From Cryptomeria japonica (taxonomy: Eukaryota > Streptophyta > Pinopsida > Cupressales > Cupressaceae), in contig NC_081409.1 in NCBI RefSeq assembly GCF_030272615.1, forward strand, positions 22,512,260 through 22,576,259: DNA of 64,000 nt, given 5' to 3'. Numbering within the stretch: position 1 is the stretch's first letter; each line of letters starts with the position of its first letter. This document shows, piece after piece, positions 11,775 to 24,135 of the stretch. The notes below the pieces were generated by a model that did not search any database, was not told where the DNA came from, and saw nothing but the letters and a program-made list of their open reading frames with translations. Made by a program: the position numbers and the translations under genes.

Positions 11775-14700
11775 ATGAGTTTTACAACAATAATCCCTAC
11801 TTACACTATTCCCGTTAGACGAAGCCTTAGAATTAAGTCTTTCCAAGGTGTAATTACCGAGGAGATGGAACCTAATTTGAATGGCCTTTTTAACAAGGAC
11901 ACGGGTAATTCCTCTAATCCTCTTAATGATGAAGAAGCTCTCCATGAGGTTTCTGTAGAACAACTTTCGAAATTGGATAACCAATTTGATGATTTTCGAC
12001 AATGGATGTCTCAAGAATACCCCGATAGTGAAGCTCTTTCATTAATTGAGGGTCTAAAACATATGCTTCAAAGTGATAAGAATGGAATTGATATTTTGCA
12101 TGGTATTGCACACATTGTGGATTCCAATGTGATGCCGATGAAAAGTTGTGCCGAAACCTTAGGTTATACACAACCTCCTACTCAAGTTAATCATTCTATT
12201 CCTTTGACAACTTCTATTGCTAGTATACCTACGTTTACATCAAACATAATGACTACTTCAATACAAGACATTCCTCCTATGATCACTAGTCATGGGGGCA
12301 ATCCTTCTTCTTCAATCAACCCTCTTCCTTCATTCAATCCGACTTCTTCATGCATTCCTTCAATGAGTGTCCCTATTATATCTCCACAAATAAACATGAC
12401 ACAAGGGGGTAATTCATTTAACCCTTCCATTCCTCCTTGTAGTGTTCCTCCTTTCCAATCATCTCCTATGACTAACTATCATAGTGTCCCACCACCTTAC
12501 TCTCTACCTTCTTTCAATAACATAACACCTCCATCACAATCTAACACGTCTAATATGAACTCTTCGACTAAAGCGACCATTAACAATCTTGCACAAACCG
12601 TCTCTTCTTTACAGCAACAAATTGCCTCTATGAATCAATCTAAGTTTAGTGTGCCCACATTTGATGTTGCGAGCCCACTTTCTCTTGACATTGTTCGAGC
12701 TATTCCCCCTAAACATGTTGAAATTCTGCATTTGGAGCTTTATAATGGTAAGGGTGATCCTCTAACACATGTTAAGACCTTTCAAACAATATGTACTGAT
12801 TTTGCTTATGACCAAAGGTTGCTTGCAAAACTATTTACTAGAACATTAAGAGATAAAGCCCTACAATGGTATTGTTCGTTGCCTTCCTATTCTATTACTT
12901 CTTTCGAACAACTTGCAAATGCTTTTATTCAACAATTTCAAAACAATATAAGTCCTAAAGTTACTTTGATTGATTTAATGCATTGTAAACAAGGTGTTAA
13001 AGAAAAAGTGACTGATTTCATTGGTAGATATAAGCATTTGTATGCTCAAATTTTTTTTCCAGTGCCTGACAATGACATTCAAAGAATCTTTATTTCTAAT
13101 TTACAAAAAGACATTAGAGAAAAACTCCTGTTTTCTGAGTTTACTTCTTTCCAACAGTTGTGCGCAACTCTTCACAATTATCAACTGACTGTGAGTCAAA
13201 TGGAACAAGCAAATCCTATGGCTCCGATTGATAAGGGTGATAGTAGTCAACAACCATTTGAGAAGTTTAAACCGAACAGAGAGTCCATTAAATTCAATGA
13301 AAACATCATCAACAACAATGTGAATGCAGCATCAGGCGTGCCTCCTATTTCTAAGTTTTTCAAGAAAGAAAGAAAGTTTACTCCTTTGAATGAATCATTG
13401 CATAGTATTATGAATAAGTTATTGGAACAAAATGTGCTTACTCTTCCTCCTATAAGGCAAATAGATCCTACAAAGATTAATTCACCCTATTTTGATAACA
13501 AATCTTTTTGTCAATTTCATCGTCATCCTGGGCATGATACTGAAAAATGTTTTGCTTTAAAAGGTAAAATTCAAGATTTGATTGATAATAATACTATTTC
13601 TGTTTCTGGTGTGAATGATAAACGCAACACATCTGTAGCTCCTCCTAACCAAAATCTTCAGATTTTTACTGATCCATTACCTTCTCATATCTCTAATGCG
13701 ATTGATACTACTGATTCCTCTGTCTCACCTGATGATCTTGTGTCTATGACTCCGAATGTGATTAACTTTGTAGAGCAGCAGAAAATCCCTAAAGAACCTT
13801 CCATCACCTTTGATTCTAGTGAAACTATCAGGGCACCTGATGGTCCTTTATATATAGTTGCAAAAGTCAAGAATACACCTTGCCGTGGAGTACTTATTGA
13901 TCCTTCTTGTACGGTTAATATCATTACTGAAGAATTCCTTTTTACTTTGCAATTGAATCAAGTGATCTATGATGAAACAAATGTGGTTGTGAAATTATTT
14001 GATGCATTTTCTTCTCCTGCAATTGGTTCTATTACATTACCTATTGAGGTCCATAACAAATCCCTTAATGTGGACTTTGCTATTATTCCATCATCCGAAC
14101 AATTTCGTGTGAAGCTAGGCTATACTTGGCTATCTTCCATGAAAGCTATTGCTTCTCCCATTCACAAGTGTTTGAAATTTCCCCATAATGGTGAAGTTGT
14201 TACTATCAATCATAGTCTCTTTAAACCAGCTGAAAGAACTTCTAGTGTTCCTATTGATTACTTTTGGCCTAAACAATTCCAATCTCTTCCTCCGCGAAGT
14301 GATCATCTTTTCAAATCTTATCAAAAGTGGAAAAAAGATATGATCCTATCTCTAAGTGAACCTAGAACACCCAAACTTGACATTCCTATCGTTCTTGAGA
14401 AGGAAGTTCTTACTTTGAAAGATAAAACTAATGTCTTTCCTCAAGAAGATTCCCAATCCATCCCTATGGATGTGACTATGCCTATGACTAATAAACTTCC
14501 TAAAAGTAGACCTATCCCTCCTCGTCATGATGGATTTGGTCTCCTTCCTAAACCAAATATTCCTCCCTTATATGGAGTAGTTCCTCCTCCTTTCTCTTAT
14601 GGAGAGAAGAGACCTTCCTCTTCTCCTATTGTTCAACCTAAGAGACCACAACCTAAACACCCAAGTGATAAGGATGAGAACATTCCTCCTCCTCAATCTT

Positions 14701-15218
14701 CTCAACTTCCTACTAAGACTAGACGGAATCATTCTGCATGTGAACACCGATGAAAGCGTCGTCTTAGAGCTCAAGCAGCTGCTTCTCAAACTTTGCAATC
14801 CCCAAAAACACCTTCAGCTAATATTATTCCATTTTCTCCCCAGCCGACGATTGAGCCAAAATCTCCTAAACATAAGATGCATAATGGTCTTGATCCTGTG
14901 CGAGTTAAAGATCCTATTTTTATAAATCTTGATGATGATATAGATGAAAATGTTATTCATGATGAAAATGTTACTCCTCTTCATTCTGATAGTGAATATG
15001 AATATGTTGACGTTGATAGCCATTTATCTAATGAATTTTCTAAAGCACTTATCCTAGCTCCTAGACAAGAACAACATGGCTCAGAACATGAACATAGCCC
15101 TTGTTTGGATCTTGTGATAGCTCCATCTGCTGTGTTGGATGTTCCTCCTCTAGCGTGTTTCCTACCTTCCCGAAATATTGATCAGCAAGATCGGGGGGTA
15201 GATGACGTGCTAGACTAG
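11775..15218 (+). pseudogene. Element C gag-protease polyprotein (one stop codon)
   Basis: The frame runs from ATG 11775 to TAG 15216-15218, about 1147 codons, interrupted once by TGA at 14751-14753 (probably from CGA). Residues 1-290 are Ser/Pro/Asn-rich. A retrotransposon gag domain follows at about 293-470 (LYNGKGDPLTHVKTF, LRDKALQWYCSLP, AFIQQFQNN). A knuckle-like CX2HX4HX4C motif, CQFHRHPGHDTEKC, is at 579-592. A retropepsin-like fold lies at about 690-810, but the expected D-[ST]-G is DPSC at residue 709, so catalytic activity is doubtful. The tail is proline-rich, then acidic. No RT or integrase follows. By family it would form particles packaging its own RNA. Confidence 0.85.
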
Positions 15219-15958
15219 TTCATTAGCATAGTAGATTCTCTCCTCCTCTCTTTTGTTACTTCTTCTATGTGTTATTCTCATTCTTCTATTTGTTGTCCTT
15301 AGTGTTGTCTACTTGAGGACGATGCAAAACATTGAGATCTCTTTTGGTCTCTCTCATGTTGACTCAAAAGACACATGTGTTCCCTTCTTCTAGGTGACCT
15401 TCCTTGATTGGGGAATGAAGAACAATTATGCATACATACATATGATATACATGAATTATCATACAGCATACTGACCCCGAGGAAAGCGAAGTCACCTTGT
15501 GCTTTGTGTTTTGTGTCTATTATCCTTGGGCTTATCTCACACTTGGGGGCTAAATCCTTGTGATAACGTGCTCCTTTCTCATTTCTTATATATATCACTA
15601 CCTTAAAGCAATCACCCCCGGTGAGGCGTGTGCGATCGCTTTAACATAGGGGGGCATACATCCCGTTCATATCTTTTCAAGATACTTAAAAATTTCTTGA
15701 CAAATTTAGCTTTGCCTTGAAAATTTTTGATATCTTTCTTGTATGACTCATAGTGAGGGAACCTTACTACTGACAGTCATGGTTCTCCCTCGTGATCTTC
15801 CCTTTTACTTTTTCAATCGAAGTCGTAAGATCCTTAGTCCACTGGGGCCTTGGTGTATCTTGCCTCCTTGACATGGTGAAAGTTTTTCAATGTTGTTTCC
15901 TTGTATTTTACCGGAAGTATGAGCGTACGCTTATACTCCCGCTAAAGTGGGGGCTAAA
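15219..15958 (+). other. Element C 3' untranslated region and polypurine tract
   Basis: I see no gene. A purine-rich tract AAAGTGGGGGCTAAA (about 15944-15958) abuts the 3' LTR and is the likely plus-strand primer. A GGGGGGC run near 15650 is also present in the corresponding region of element F. Confidence 0.65.
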
Positions 15959-16998
15959 TGTAGCATCCTAAAATTGTGACACTTGGAATTTCAACCGCAT
16001 TTGGGTCTTCACGATGGCGATGCAACACGAAACCTGAATGGAGACCCCGAAACTTGTTCATGACACCAAAAACTGCATTTTTCAGCACCCTGGCCTGATC
16101 CTCCTTGCACCTTGCTATCCTAGGAGGTGGGACCATGGCGCCCAGCGCCCTAGTCCCTGGCCCTATTTTGGGCCCAGTCTCTTTTGGGTCTTGGGTCTTT
16201 ATGTTTGCAAATTGGAAAATAATATTTCCTGGTCGGCCTAAGGTCGGGAAAATCAGTCTATCAGCCCTAATTGACAAGTATATAAACTACATTTCCTCTC
16301 CCATTTTGGTAGAGGGAAAAAGGTGGAAACGATATTCAAACATTCAAGCATTCAAGCATTCAAGCATTTCCTTCAAGCAATTGAGCATTCTAAATCTCCA
16401 TTCAAGGCTAAGTGTTGCATTCAAGACAAGGATTCAACCATTGAAGAGGAGATCACATACAACATACAACATACTACATACATTACACCTTCGCATGTAA
16501 GAATACAAACATTCTTACAACAAGGTTGCAGGTACGTGGTTGTAATTGAAGATCTGGAATCCTTGTGAAGAGACGAACAGATCCCCCTTCGTTTCGCGGA
16601 TTTTTTGGAGGACCGTGTGCATGCCGGGCGCCATCGTCCCGTCAACTTTCGCTCAAATTTGCAGAACAGTACCGTCTCGACATTTTACTGCTAATTCCAG
16701 GTCCGCAGCTTCATCCCATATCCCTATCTCTATTTATAAGCGAATCTTTCCTACTTTACATGCATTCCTAGTTCAATCTTCCTATCTACATTCTTTACAA
16801 AAGAGGGTATCCTTGATGTCTTAACCCTTGAAACTCATATAGAATCCAATCTTGCATTGCGTGGGATTGGATATTGTGGGTTTCAACCCCTCTTTTGAAT
16901 GTAAAGTCTCCCCTAAGTGAAAACCATCAACCCTAGTGACTCTCCCTTCTCTCTCCTTGGAGTTGGGGAGGGGTAGGGTTCGATTTTTCCGCTTTACA
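15959..16998 (+). repeat. Element C 3' LTR
   Basis: This direct repeat of 9489-10590 is 1040 bp because it has a single 31-bp GC-rich unit (about 16130-16160) instead of three. The TATA-like box is at 16279-16286. It ends CGCTTTACA, followed by GTAAA. Confidence 0.88.
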
Positions 16999-17546
16999 GT
17001 AAAATGTCTCTTGTATATAAAAGAGATCATTGTAGGCATTTGTGGGATATGGATAGAATGCAATAAAAAAATTATAAGGCAGACCTAATGCGCGAATTGT
17101 AGGTCAAGGGTATATGTAAAGAATAGAGCAAGAACTGGTACTGAATCTGGCATTGAAGATGCTATTGTGAAGCAGTACAGAATATTGGATTTGTGTAAAT
17201 CCTCATTGTAAGTTAGTGTGACTTCTTATTGAGTAGTGAGCTCTAGGCAGTTGGCCTTCCTACATGTGCAGGCCCCTATTGTAAGTAATATTCTCTTATT
17301 GGCTAGTAAGTGAATATTGTGGGTCACAAATCCCACCTAGGTTTTTCCCACACCGGGTTTCCTCATTAAACATCTTGTGTTATGGTGTTCTTTTCATGTG
17401 GATGCTTTTGATTTTGTTATTTGCATTAATTCTTGCATACCAGTATACTATTACTTTATATTCTGCACATTCAGTTTTAAGAAAATTTCATAACCGGTCA
17501 GATACTTATTCACCCCCCCCTCTCAGTATCTGTGGGAACCCTAACA

Positions 17547-18620
17547 CATACAACCAGTTGATTATCCTGAATGGATCTCCAACCTAGTACCAGTCAGTAA
17601 GCCAGATCATAGTATCAGAAAATGTACAGATTTTTGACACATCAACAAAGCTTGTCCTAAGGATGACTTTCCATTGCCAAACATTAACCTGATAGTAGAT
17701 CTCACAGCAGGTCATGCAATGTCATATTTGATGGATGGATTCTTTAGCTATAATCAAATAAAATTGCATCAGAGGATCAACACAAAACAATGTTTACTTG
17801 TCCCCAGGGAACTTTTTGCTGGAATGTCATGCCCTTCAGGCTAAATAATGCAGGCGCTACATACCAACGAGCCATGACTACCATCTTTCATGATCTTATG
17901 CACGCAACTATAGAAGATTATATTGATGACCTCTTGGGAAAATCAATAGATAGAGATACACATTTGGACATCCTTTCAGTCATTTTTGATCGGTTGGAAA
18001 AATACAAAGTGAGACTAAATCCCAAGAAATGTGTCTTTGGAGTAACCTCCAGAAAGCTCCTTGGATACATTGTTCTAAAAAGAGGAATTGAAGCCGATCC
18101 TGCAAAAGTCAAAGTGATCTTAGAAATGCCACCACCAAGAAATATCAGTCAACTTTGATCTTTACAAGGAAGACTCTAGTCCATATGAAGATTCATAACA
18201 CAACTTGCGGATAAATGTCATCCTTTTCACCACTTTCTACACAAAAACATCAAATTCAAATGGGATGATAATTGTCAATAGGCTTTTCAAATACTCAAAG
18301 ATTATCTTCTGAATCCACCAGTCTTGATTCCACCGGTCCTAGAACAAACTCTGTTACTCTACATATCAACTACACCAACAACACTAGGGGCACTCTTGGC
18401 GCAACAAGATGCTGAGGGCAAAGAAAAGGCAGTATATTACATCAGTCGTACTTTGGTCAGTTATGAGATAAACTACACACCAATTGAGCATGTGTGTCTT
18501 GCTGTGGTTTTTGCTTCACAAAAAATATGACATTACATGCTAATTCATAAAACTAAGTTGGTCGCAAGGATTGATCCATTGAAATATCTTCTCAATAAGT
18601 CGACCTTACTGGCAAACTAT
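17547..18620 (+). pseudogene. Element A: reverse transcriptase and first RNase H
   Basis: This continues the RT frame cut at 2129, after the CATAC duplication. Ty3/gypsy RT motifs are visible: LPNINLIVDLTAGHAMSYLMDGFFSYNQIKL, here noted only by its parts LPNINLIVDL and GFFSYNQIKL, then NNAGATYQRAM and the catalytic YIDD at 17919-17930, and LNPKKCVFGV. A frameshift lies near 17775 and stops follow 18158. The gypsy-type RNase H (about 18345-18620) has LYISTTPTTLGALLAQ where a T-D-A-S active-site segment is expected, so the first catalytic Asp is missing. It ends in RIDPLKYLL with a TGA after it. Confidence 0.82.
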
Positions 18621-18628
18621 CCAAATGG

Positions 18629-19147
18629 GTGATGCTCTTGAGTGAATTCGACATTGAATATGTGGATAGAAAAGCAATAAAGGGACAAGCTATCGTAGAT
18701 CAATTAGCAGATGCACCCATGATAGATGATGCTCCTCTAATTTCAGAATTTCTAGATGAATCCATCTTGGCGGTATCACACACGAAGCCTTGGCAACTAT
18801 ACTTTGATGGCTCATACACACACCATGGTGCAGGAGCTGACATCCTCTTTATCACACCTCAAGAGGATTCCCTTCCAAAATCATACCGATTGTCATTTCC
18901 TTGCACTAATAATATAGCAGAATACAAGGCATTAACAACTAGATTATGGATTGTTGTTTAGTGGAAGATATAGGAAATTCATATTTTTGGTGACTTTCAA
19001 CTTGCAATTCATCAAGCAACCAATGACTATCAAACAAAGGATGAAAAATTAATGCCTTACAAGAAAATGGTAGATGACTTCAAGCAATATTTCATAAATA
19101 TAACCTTTTAATAGATACCAAGAGAGCAGAATCGAACCATAGATGCC
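18629..19147 (+). pseudogene. Element A: second RNase H (after RT-RNase H)
   Basis: A second RNase H follows the first, the usual Tat-lineage arrangement. It begins near 18786 (PWQLYFDGSYTHHGAGA). The carboxylate pattern is still readable across stops and frame breaks: D in YFDGS, E in NNIAEYKAL, D in IFGDFQLAI and D in RTIDAMATI. Stops at 18959 and about 18970 onward show the copy is dead. The family role is removal of RNA from the RNA-DNA hybrid during reverse transcription. Confidence 0.78.
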
Positions 19148-20537
19148 ATGGCTACTATTGCCTCACTGATTGATCTACCACAGAATGAAACCCGCTATGA
19201 GTTCTTGGTGGATAACCTTTTGGTTCCCTCATATGAGATTACTCTTGCTGAGATGATATGTGTTGTTGGTCCTGATTCCCACTTATACAGATCCATTTTC
19301 ACATACCTTCGTAACAACACCCTTCCCCCTGACTTATCCAACAGCCAACGCCACACTTTCATTCACCAATATTCTCGATACATGATTTTAGCTGATATCC
19401 TATATCGTCGAGGTCTAAATGGTACTCTTCTTAGATGTTTAGAAAGGGACAAAACTGAGATTGTGTTACGCAAAGTTCATGAAGGTATGCGTGGTCCACA
19501 TTCTAGTGGTCTTACCTTAGCCAAGAAACTCATTAGGACTAGATATTACTAGCCCAATATGGAAAAATATTCATATCAATTTGTCAAAATGTAAGCAATG
19601 TCAAATTCATGGAGACCTTATTCATGCGCCAACACAAGAATGTCAACCGATTGCAACTCCTTGGCCCTTTTGTCAATGGGGACTCGATCTCATAGGCAAG
19701 ATTCACCCTCCTTCTTCCAATGGCCACAAATTCATTATCACTACCATAGAGTATTTCACAAAATGGATTGAAGCCATGCCTCTTACACAAGTCACTAGAA
19801 AACAAATTGCTACATTCATTCTTAACTATATTATTTGTCAGTACGGTATTCCTCTTTCCATCATCATTGACAACGGATGTCCCTTAAAAAACCAGGATGT
19901 TCATGAACTTTGTGATTGCTTCTATATTACCCATCATTTTTCCATTCCCTATTACCCCCAAGGTAATGGTCAAGTTGAGGCGTCTAATAAAACTATTCTT
20001 AAAATCCTCAAAAAGACAGTCAATGACGTTGGCCAAAATTGGCATATCCAACTTAATTCCGCACTTTGGGCTTATCGCACAAGTGTTCGCACACCTACAG
20101 GAGCCACACCTTATTCACTTGTCTATGGTGTTGAAGCTATCTTGCCTATTGAGGTCGAGTTACCATCTTTACAAGTATCTTTGCATAATATTTCGAGTGA
20201 TGAAGACTATAGGGTCTCTTGCTTACAAGAACTATAACTATTGGATGAACAAAGACAAAGTGCTTTAAATCATCTCAAGGCTTATCAACAACGAATGAGT
20301 CACAATTACAATCACAAGGTAAAGCCTAACACATTTGAGGTAGGTGACTTAGTTCTCAAGGAAAACCCCAAAAATCAGCTAGATAGAGAGAAGAAGGGCA
20401 AGTTCTAACCAAATTGGCTTGGTCCTTACATCATTACAACAACTTATGGATCTAGCGCATATCAACTCTCAACCCTCGAGGGTGAACCTTTGGAGGATCC
20501 TATCAATAGTATACACCTTCACAAGTTTTACACATAG
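19148..20537 (+). pseudogene. Element A: integrase
   Basis: The zinc-binding region is near 19480-19600 (KVHEGMRGPHSSG, KCKQCQ), split by a TAG and a frameshift around 19550. The catalytic core is intact: D at 19686 (WGLDLIGKI), D at 19869 (IIDNGCP) and E at 19977 (NGQVEASNK), with 35 residues between the last two. The C-terminal region (GDLVLKENP, WLGPYII) ends at TAG 20535-20537. Stops at 20235 and 20406 interrupt it. In life the enzyme joins element cDNA to chromosomal DNA. Confidence 0.85.
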
Positions 20538-22261
20538 CTCTTTAGTGTATCCTAATTCAAAAATACAAGAAAATCATAAAAAAAAAATCGTTACTGGGTC
20601 AAAACCTGGAAAATAGGCGCCTTGTGACACAAAAAAAATCATTACTGGGTCAAAACCTAGAAAACAGGCACCTTGTGACACAAAAAAAATTGAAAAAAAT
20701 CAAAAAATGTTAAGAGAAATAAATTTGTCCAATGGTGAAAACCACTTTGGTGGTGCCCTGGGCAAGTACCATGGTGAAAACTAGGTTGTCGGTGCCATGT
20801 GTAGAGACTTTGCACACACTCATAGCCTATCCGTCCATAATAACCTGACCCACTCCCATCATGGCTTTTTATTGATCTACCTAAGATTGGTTAGCCATTC
20901 ATAATAATCCTTCATTTCCACCCATTTCCATCCATAATAAATTAGCTCTTATTTGTGGCTAAGGCAAATCCTACATCTAGTGATGGGTGTGGAACTAAGA
21001 GCATTAGACATTCCGAGGAGTATAGTTTCTTCTAGTTTTCTTCAGTCTATCCATGCACAATCTACAATAAAGCAACACTTGCATCACAAATATGAAATAA
21101 AGTTCCACCTTCTCCACAATAAAGTATCAGTTTCATGGTTCAGTTAGTTCAAATGAGACACATCAACAATGGGCTTCAACAAATCAAATCTTTCAACAGA
21201 CTCAAACAACATTATGGTTCAATGTTATCTATCCTTTTGTGAATGAAAACATTGTGACCACAATCAAAATAGACTTATACAAGTGACAAGAAACACTAAA
21301 CTTGAGGACTACAGTGGATGTTGGTGTCAAGTCTTGGTTTTCTTTTGATTTTATCCTTTGGTGACATGTCTTTTAGCTTTTCTAGGATGTCTTTGACTAG
21401 ATATTTTATCTCCAGGATGCCTTTGACTAGAAAGGCAAGGATGGGGTATCGTCACCTATTTTCTTTGTTGTTTGTGGATTGTCTCTTAGTAATTCTATGA
21501 CTTGTCCAAGAATATGAGGACACTATGAGTCTAGTGTGAACTGGGGTATTCCTTGTTTGCAATTGTCTGATCTCCATGCAAACAAGTACAATGACTTTTT
21601 GGGTCGAACATATACCTCGATTGTCATAATATATTTTCCATAATAAAGCTCAATGATGATAATAGTACAGGAAGCTCTTTCACTTCCATATCTTCTATCT
21701 TTCATCCCCCTTTCTTGATTGACCTCCATCATCCTTGAGTCTGTGTAGCCCGCTATCACATGACTGAGTACAATGACATGCCAAAAAAAACTTGCATATC
21801 ATGTAGTTTGCACCTACATTACCACATATTAGCATTTCATACATACATATAGATATCACAATTGCATCACATCCTGCACACAACACGTGTTAGCACATTT
21901 TACATTTTCATCATGTAAATAGTTATTTGAATTATCATATTCATATACATTTCATACATTCACATTCACATATGCATAACATATTAAAAACATAAAAGAA
22001 CAAAAATATTGCATTCCATCATGTACATATTTGCATCCATATCATAAGCATCACATAGAAACATGCATCACATAGAAGCAACATCACATAGGTACACATG
22101 CATATAGATGTCGCAAGGATGAATCATCTCATATATATATCAAAATCATAAGTGTCATGATACAATGATATCAAAATACATATGGCTACACAATCACCCA
22201 AAGGTGTCTCTATCATCATAAAAAATGGTACAAAAATAGATTCATAGGGAGCCCTATAAGG
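20538..22261. other. Element A 3' region: short duplications, no gene
   Basis: A 51-bp unit beginning TTACTGGGTCAAAACC is tandemly repeated at 20591 and 20642, and ATGGTGAAAAC occurs twice just after (20732 and 20770). The remainder is AT-rich with no recognisable gene. Long untranslated 3' regions with repeats are typical of Tat-type elements. Confidence 0.55.
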
Positions 22262-24095
22262 CTATGATGAACTCCGTCCCTCAGAGCCAGCTGACCTCGA
22301 TGGAGTCTGAACCTTGGATGTCCCTGCCCTAGGATCATCTCTCCTGCCCCCTCTATTTGGTGGTGGTGGAGGACCCATGACCCCACCACTAGATGCTTGT
22401 CTCCCATCTCTCCCTCCAGTGGTCATCGTAGTCTGTGACAGTCTCCAGAAGCTCCTAGCCCACTGATCTGGTGACACCACTCTATAGTACAAGTCTCTCT
22501 AGTAGGCTATCTCCTCCCCTACCCATAGAACATAGGCGTATCTGGCTCATGTGTCCTCTACTGCCTTCTTTCCTACCCTCAGTACTATCTTAGCCTCCAT
22601 ATAGCATTGAATAGCCTAATCTCTCTCTCAATTAGTGTCCCTCAGCTGTCTCCTAAGCCTCACTCCATCCCTCTCTAGATCCTAGATCTCATCTGCCTAT
22701 CCCTAGCAGATCTCCCTCAAGGATAGTAGCTCATCCTCCTCCTCTCCTCCCCCCTCCCCCTGTCCCTATAGCTTCTCATGTCCCTGTCCATGTCCCTATA
22801 CCTATCTAGGAACATGTGCTTCTGGCACCTGTAATGAAAATCCACCTCCACCCCTCACTACATGCAGTTGTCTATCCTTTCCGCACTCTCTCCTCTGAGC
22901 CTCTCTCCTCTCTCCCATTGCACCCCACCTCCATCATCGGCCTCTACCTCCACCATCCTCACTATCATCTCTACCATCTCCACCGTCTCCCTCTATCAAC
23001 TCCCTTGGATTCGTCAGCCATGGAAATGGATACTCTACCCAATATGCACTATACTTTGCATCCATCCTTGCATCCTCCACATCTGCCCAACTATCCCAAG
23101 GCATTGGAACCATCTCTAACATATGTGTCACTGCCTGATCATAAGACAATAATGGCCCTAAATGCACCTGATTCCTCACTGTCTATGCATACATCCCCAA
23201 TCCCCATGGCATCTGTTGTATCCTGTCGAACTGCCTGCATACCCTATCAATCAACTATCGCTCAATGATATATGGTGTCCAACCGATCAGATACCTACTC
23301 TGGGATACATACGATAGCTCCACTGCATCATCCTCCCACTCCTCACAATCTTGGTAAGGCCTCCATACCACACTGTCTACCTCATCAATAACCAAGCACC
23401 AATACTCTAGCCTCCTAATCCGTAGCCGAGAAGTAATCATATCATACAGATGTACAAAATTGCGCCCATGTCCCCTGCCTCTAAAGTATATCAAATGTGT
23501 AATCAATAGATTCTCATATGCCCAATCTTGTTGATCCATGGTATACAAACTGATGCAACTCATAATACACGTGTGCTAGCAGACACGACCCCCATGCAAA
23601 CCTGGTGTGCTCAGTCACCAATGTCTCCAAAGTCTTCCCCCATCTCATAGCCAACCCTCATGTCGCCCTATCTGGACATAGGAACCTGATGATAACTCCT
23701 GCTAGCACTACTGGTAGCGCCAATCCTGTCACTGTCATAGTATCCTAGGCCACATGTCCTACCCTCATCTCTAGTCCTAGATCATGAAATACTCAACTTA
23801 GTGCATCCCTGTCTCCCTCTCGATTATAAGGAACTAACACCCCAATGATCGGTATCCTCAGTATCCTATAGACATCCTCCAAGGTGACTGTCATCTCACC
23901 CATTGGTAAATGAAAAGTGCATGTCCTGGAGTGCCATCTCTCAGCTAATGCAGTCAACAATCCCATGTTTTCCTGAAACTTAGGCACTTACATAATATAT
24001 CATAAACCCATAGCCTCTACTATTTCTCTATCCTCGAATGTCAGCTCTGGTCGTAAAATTTGAGTCAAAGAGAATCTCTCCTGTGACTCCAACAT
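22262..24095 (-). pseudogene. Antisense plant-mobile-domain ORF carried by element A
   Basis: On the strand opposite to pol, a broken frame runs from ATG 24095 (MLESQERFSLTQ) to the stop at 22262-22264, about 610 codons. The N-terminal part reads like plant mobile domain proteins (the MAIN/MAIL1 type): LLTALAERWHSRTCTFHLP, GEMTVTLEDVYRILRIPI, later LIGWTPYIIER, then RNQVHLGPLLSYDQAVTHML and MPWDSWADVEDARMD. The C-terminal part is acidic, Gly/Asp-rich and then Pro/Gly/Arg-rich. Several stops and at least one frameshift (between 23793 and 23563) kill it. Tat-lineage retrotransposons are known to carry extra antisense ORFs between integrase and the 3' LTR, and this fits that place. Its role is unknown; transcription would have to run against the element. 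Confidence 0.7.
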
Positions 24096-24135
24096 AGGTA
24101 GGTCCTCTTGCAGTCAAGCAATTCAATTATGTCAA

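Larger units (their letters stand above)
9489..16998 (+). mobile_element. Element C: gag-protease-only LTR retrotransposon
   Basis: The element starts TGTAGCGTCC and ends CGCTTTACA, with GTAAA duplicated on each side. LTRs are 9489-10590 (1102 bp) and 15959-16998 (1040 bp). The internal 5368 bp holds one long ORF with gag and protease-like regions and no RT, RNase H or integrase. This is the organisation called TR-GAG: structural genes kept, replication enzymes borrowed. Gag sequence and LTR type point to the Ty3/gypsy superfamily. It is the youngest member of the A-B-C nest because it sits inside B's LTR. Confidence 0.9.
2130..17546 (+). mobile_element. Element B: Copia-type, pol-less LTR retrotransposon (with C nested inside)
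   Basis: The element starts TGTTGGCATA and ends CCCTAACA, and is flanked by CATAC at 2125-2129 and 17547-17551. It interrupts the RT frame of element A. LTRs are 2130-3011 and 9150-17546, the latter split by element C; both are 882 bp once C and its duplication are removed. A primer site matching initiator-Met tRNA follows the 5' LTR and a purine tract (AAAGGGGGAGAT) precedes the 3' LTR. These terminal signals are typical of plant Copia elements. Inside are a coiled-coil/zinc-knuckle ORF and a second long ORF. No protease, integrase, RT or RNase H is visible, so it would depend on a helper element. Confidence 0.88.
9150..17546 (+). repeat. Element B 3' LTR, split by element C
   Basis: The LTR runs 9150-9488, is interrupted by element C (9489-16998), and resumes at 16999. 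GTAAA is present on both sides of C (9484-9488 and 16999-17003). The joined LTR is 882 bp, the same as the 5' LTR, and ends CCCTAACA at 17546. The 57-bp tandem duplication is at 9209-9265 and 9266-9320. Confidence 0.87.

Noticed and set aside
16105-16500. 131-codon frame in the element C LTR
   Set aside because: It spans LTR promoter sequence and is not kept in the other LTR because of repeat-number differences.
22816-23268. 150-codon plus-strand frame
   Set aside because: It lies opposite the plant-mobile-domain frame and has His/Pro/Leu-rich shadow composition.
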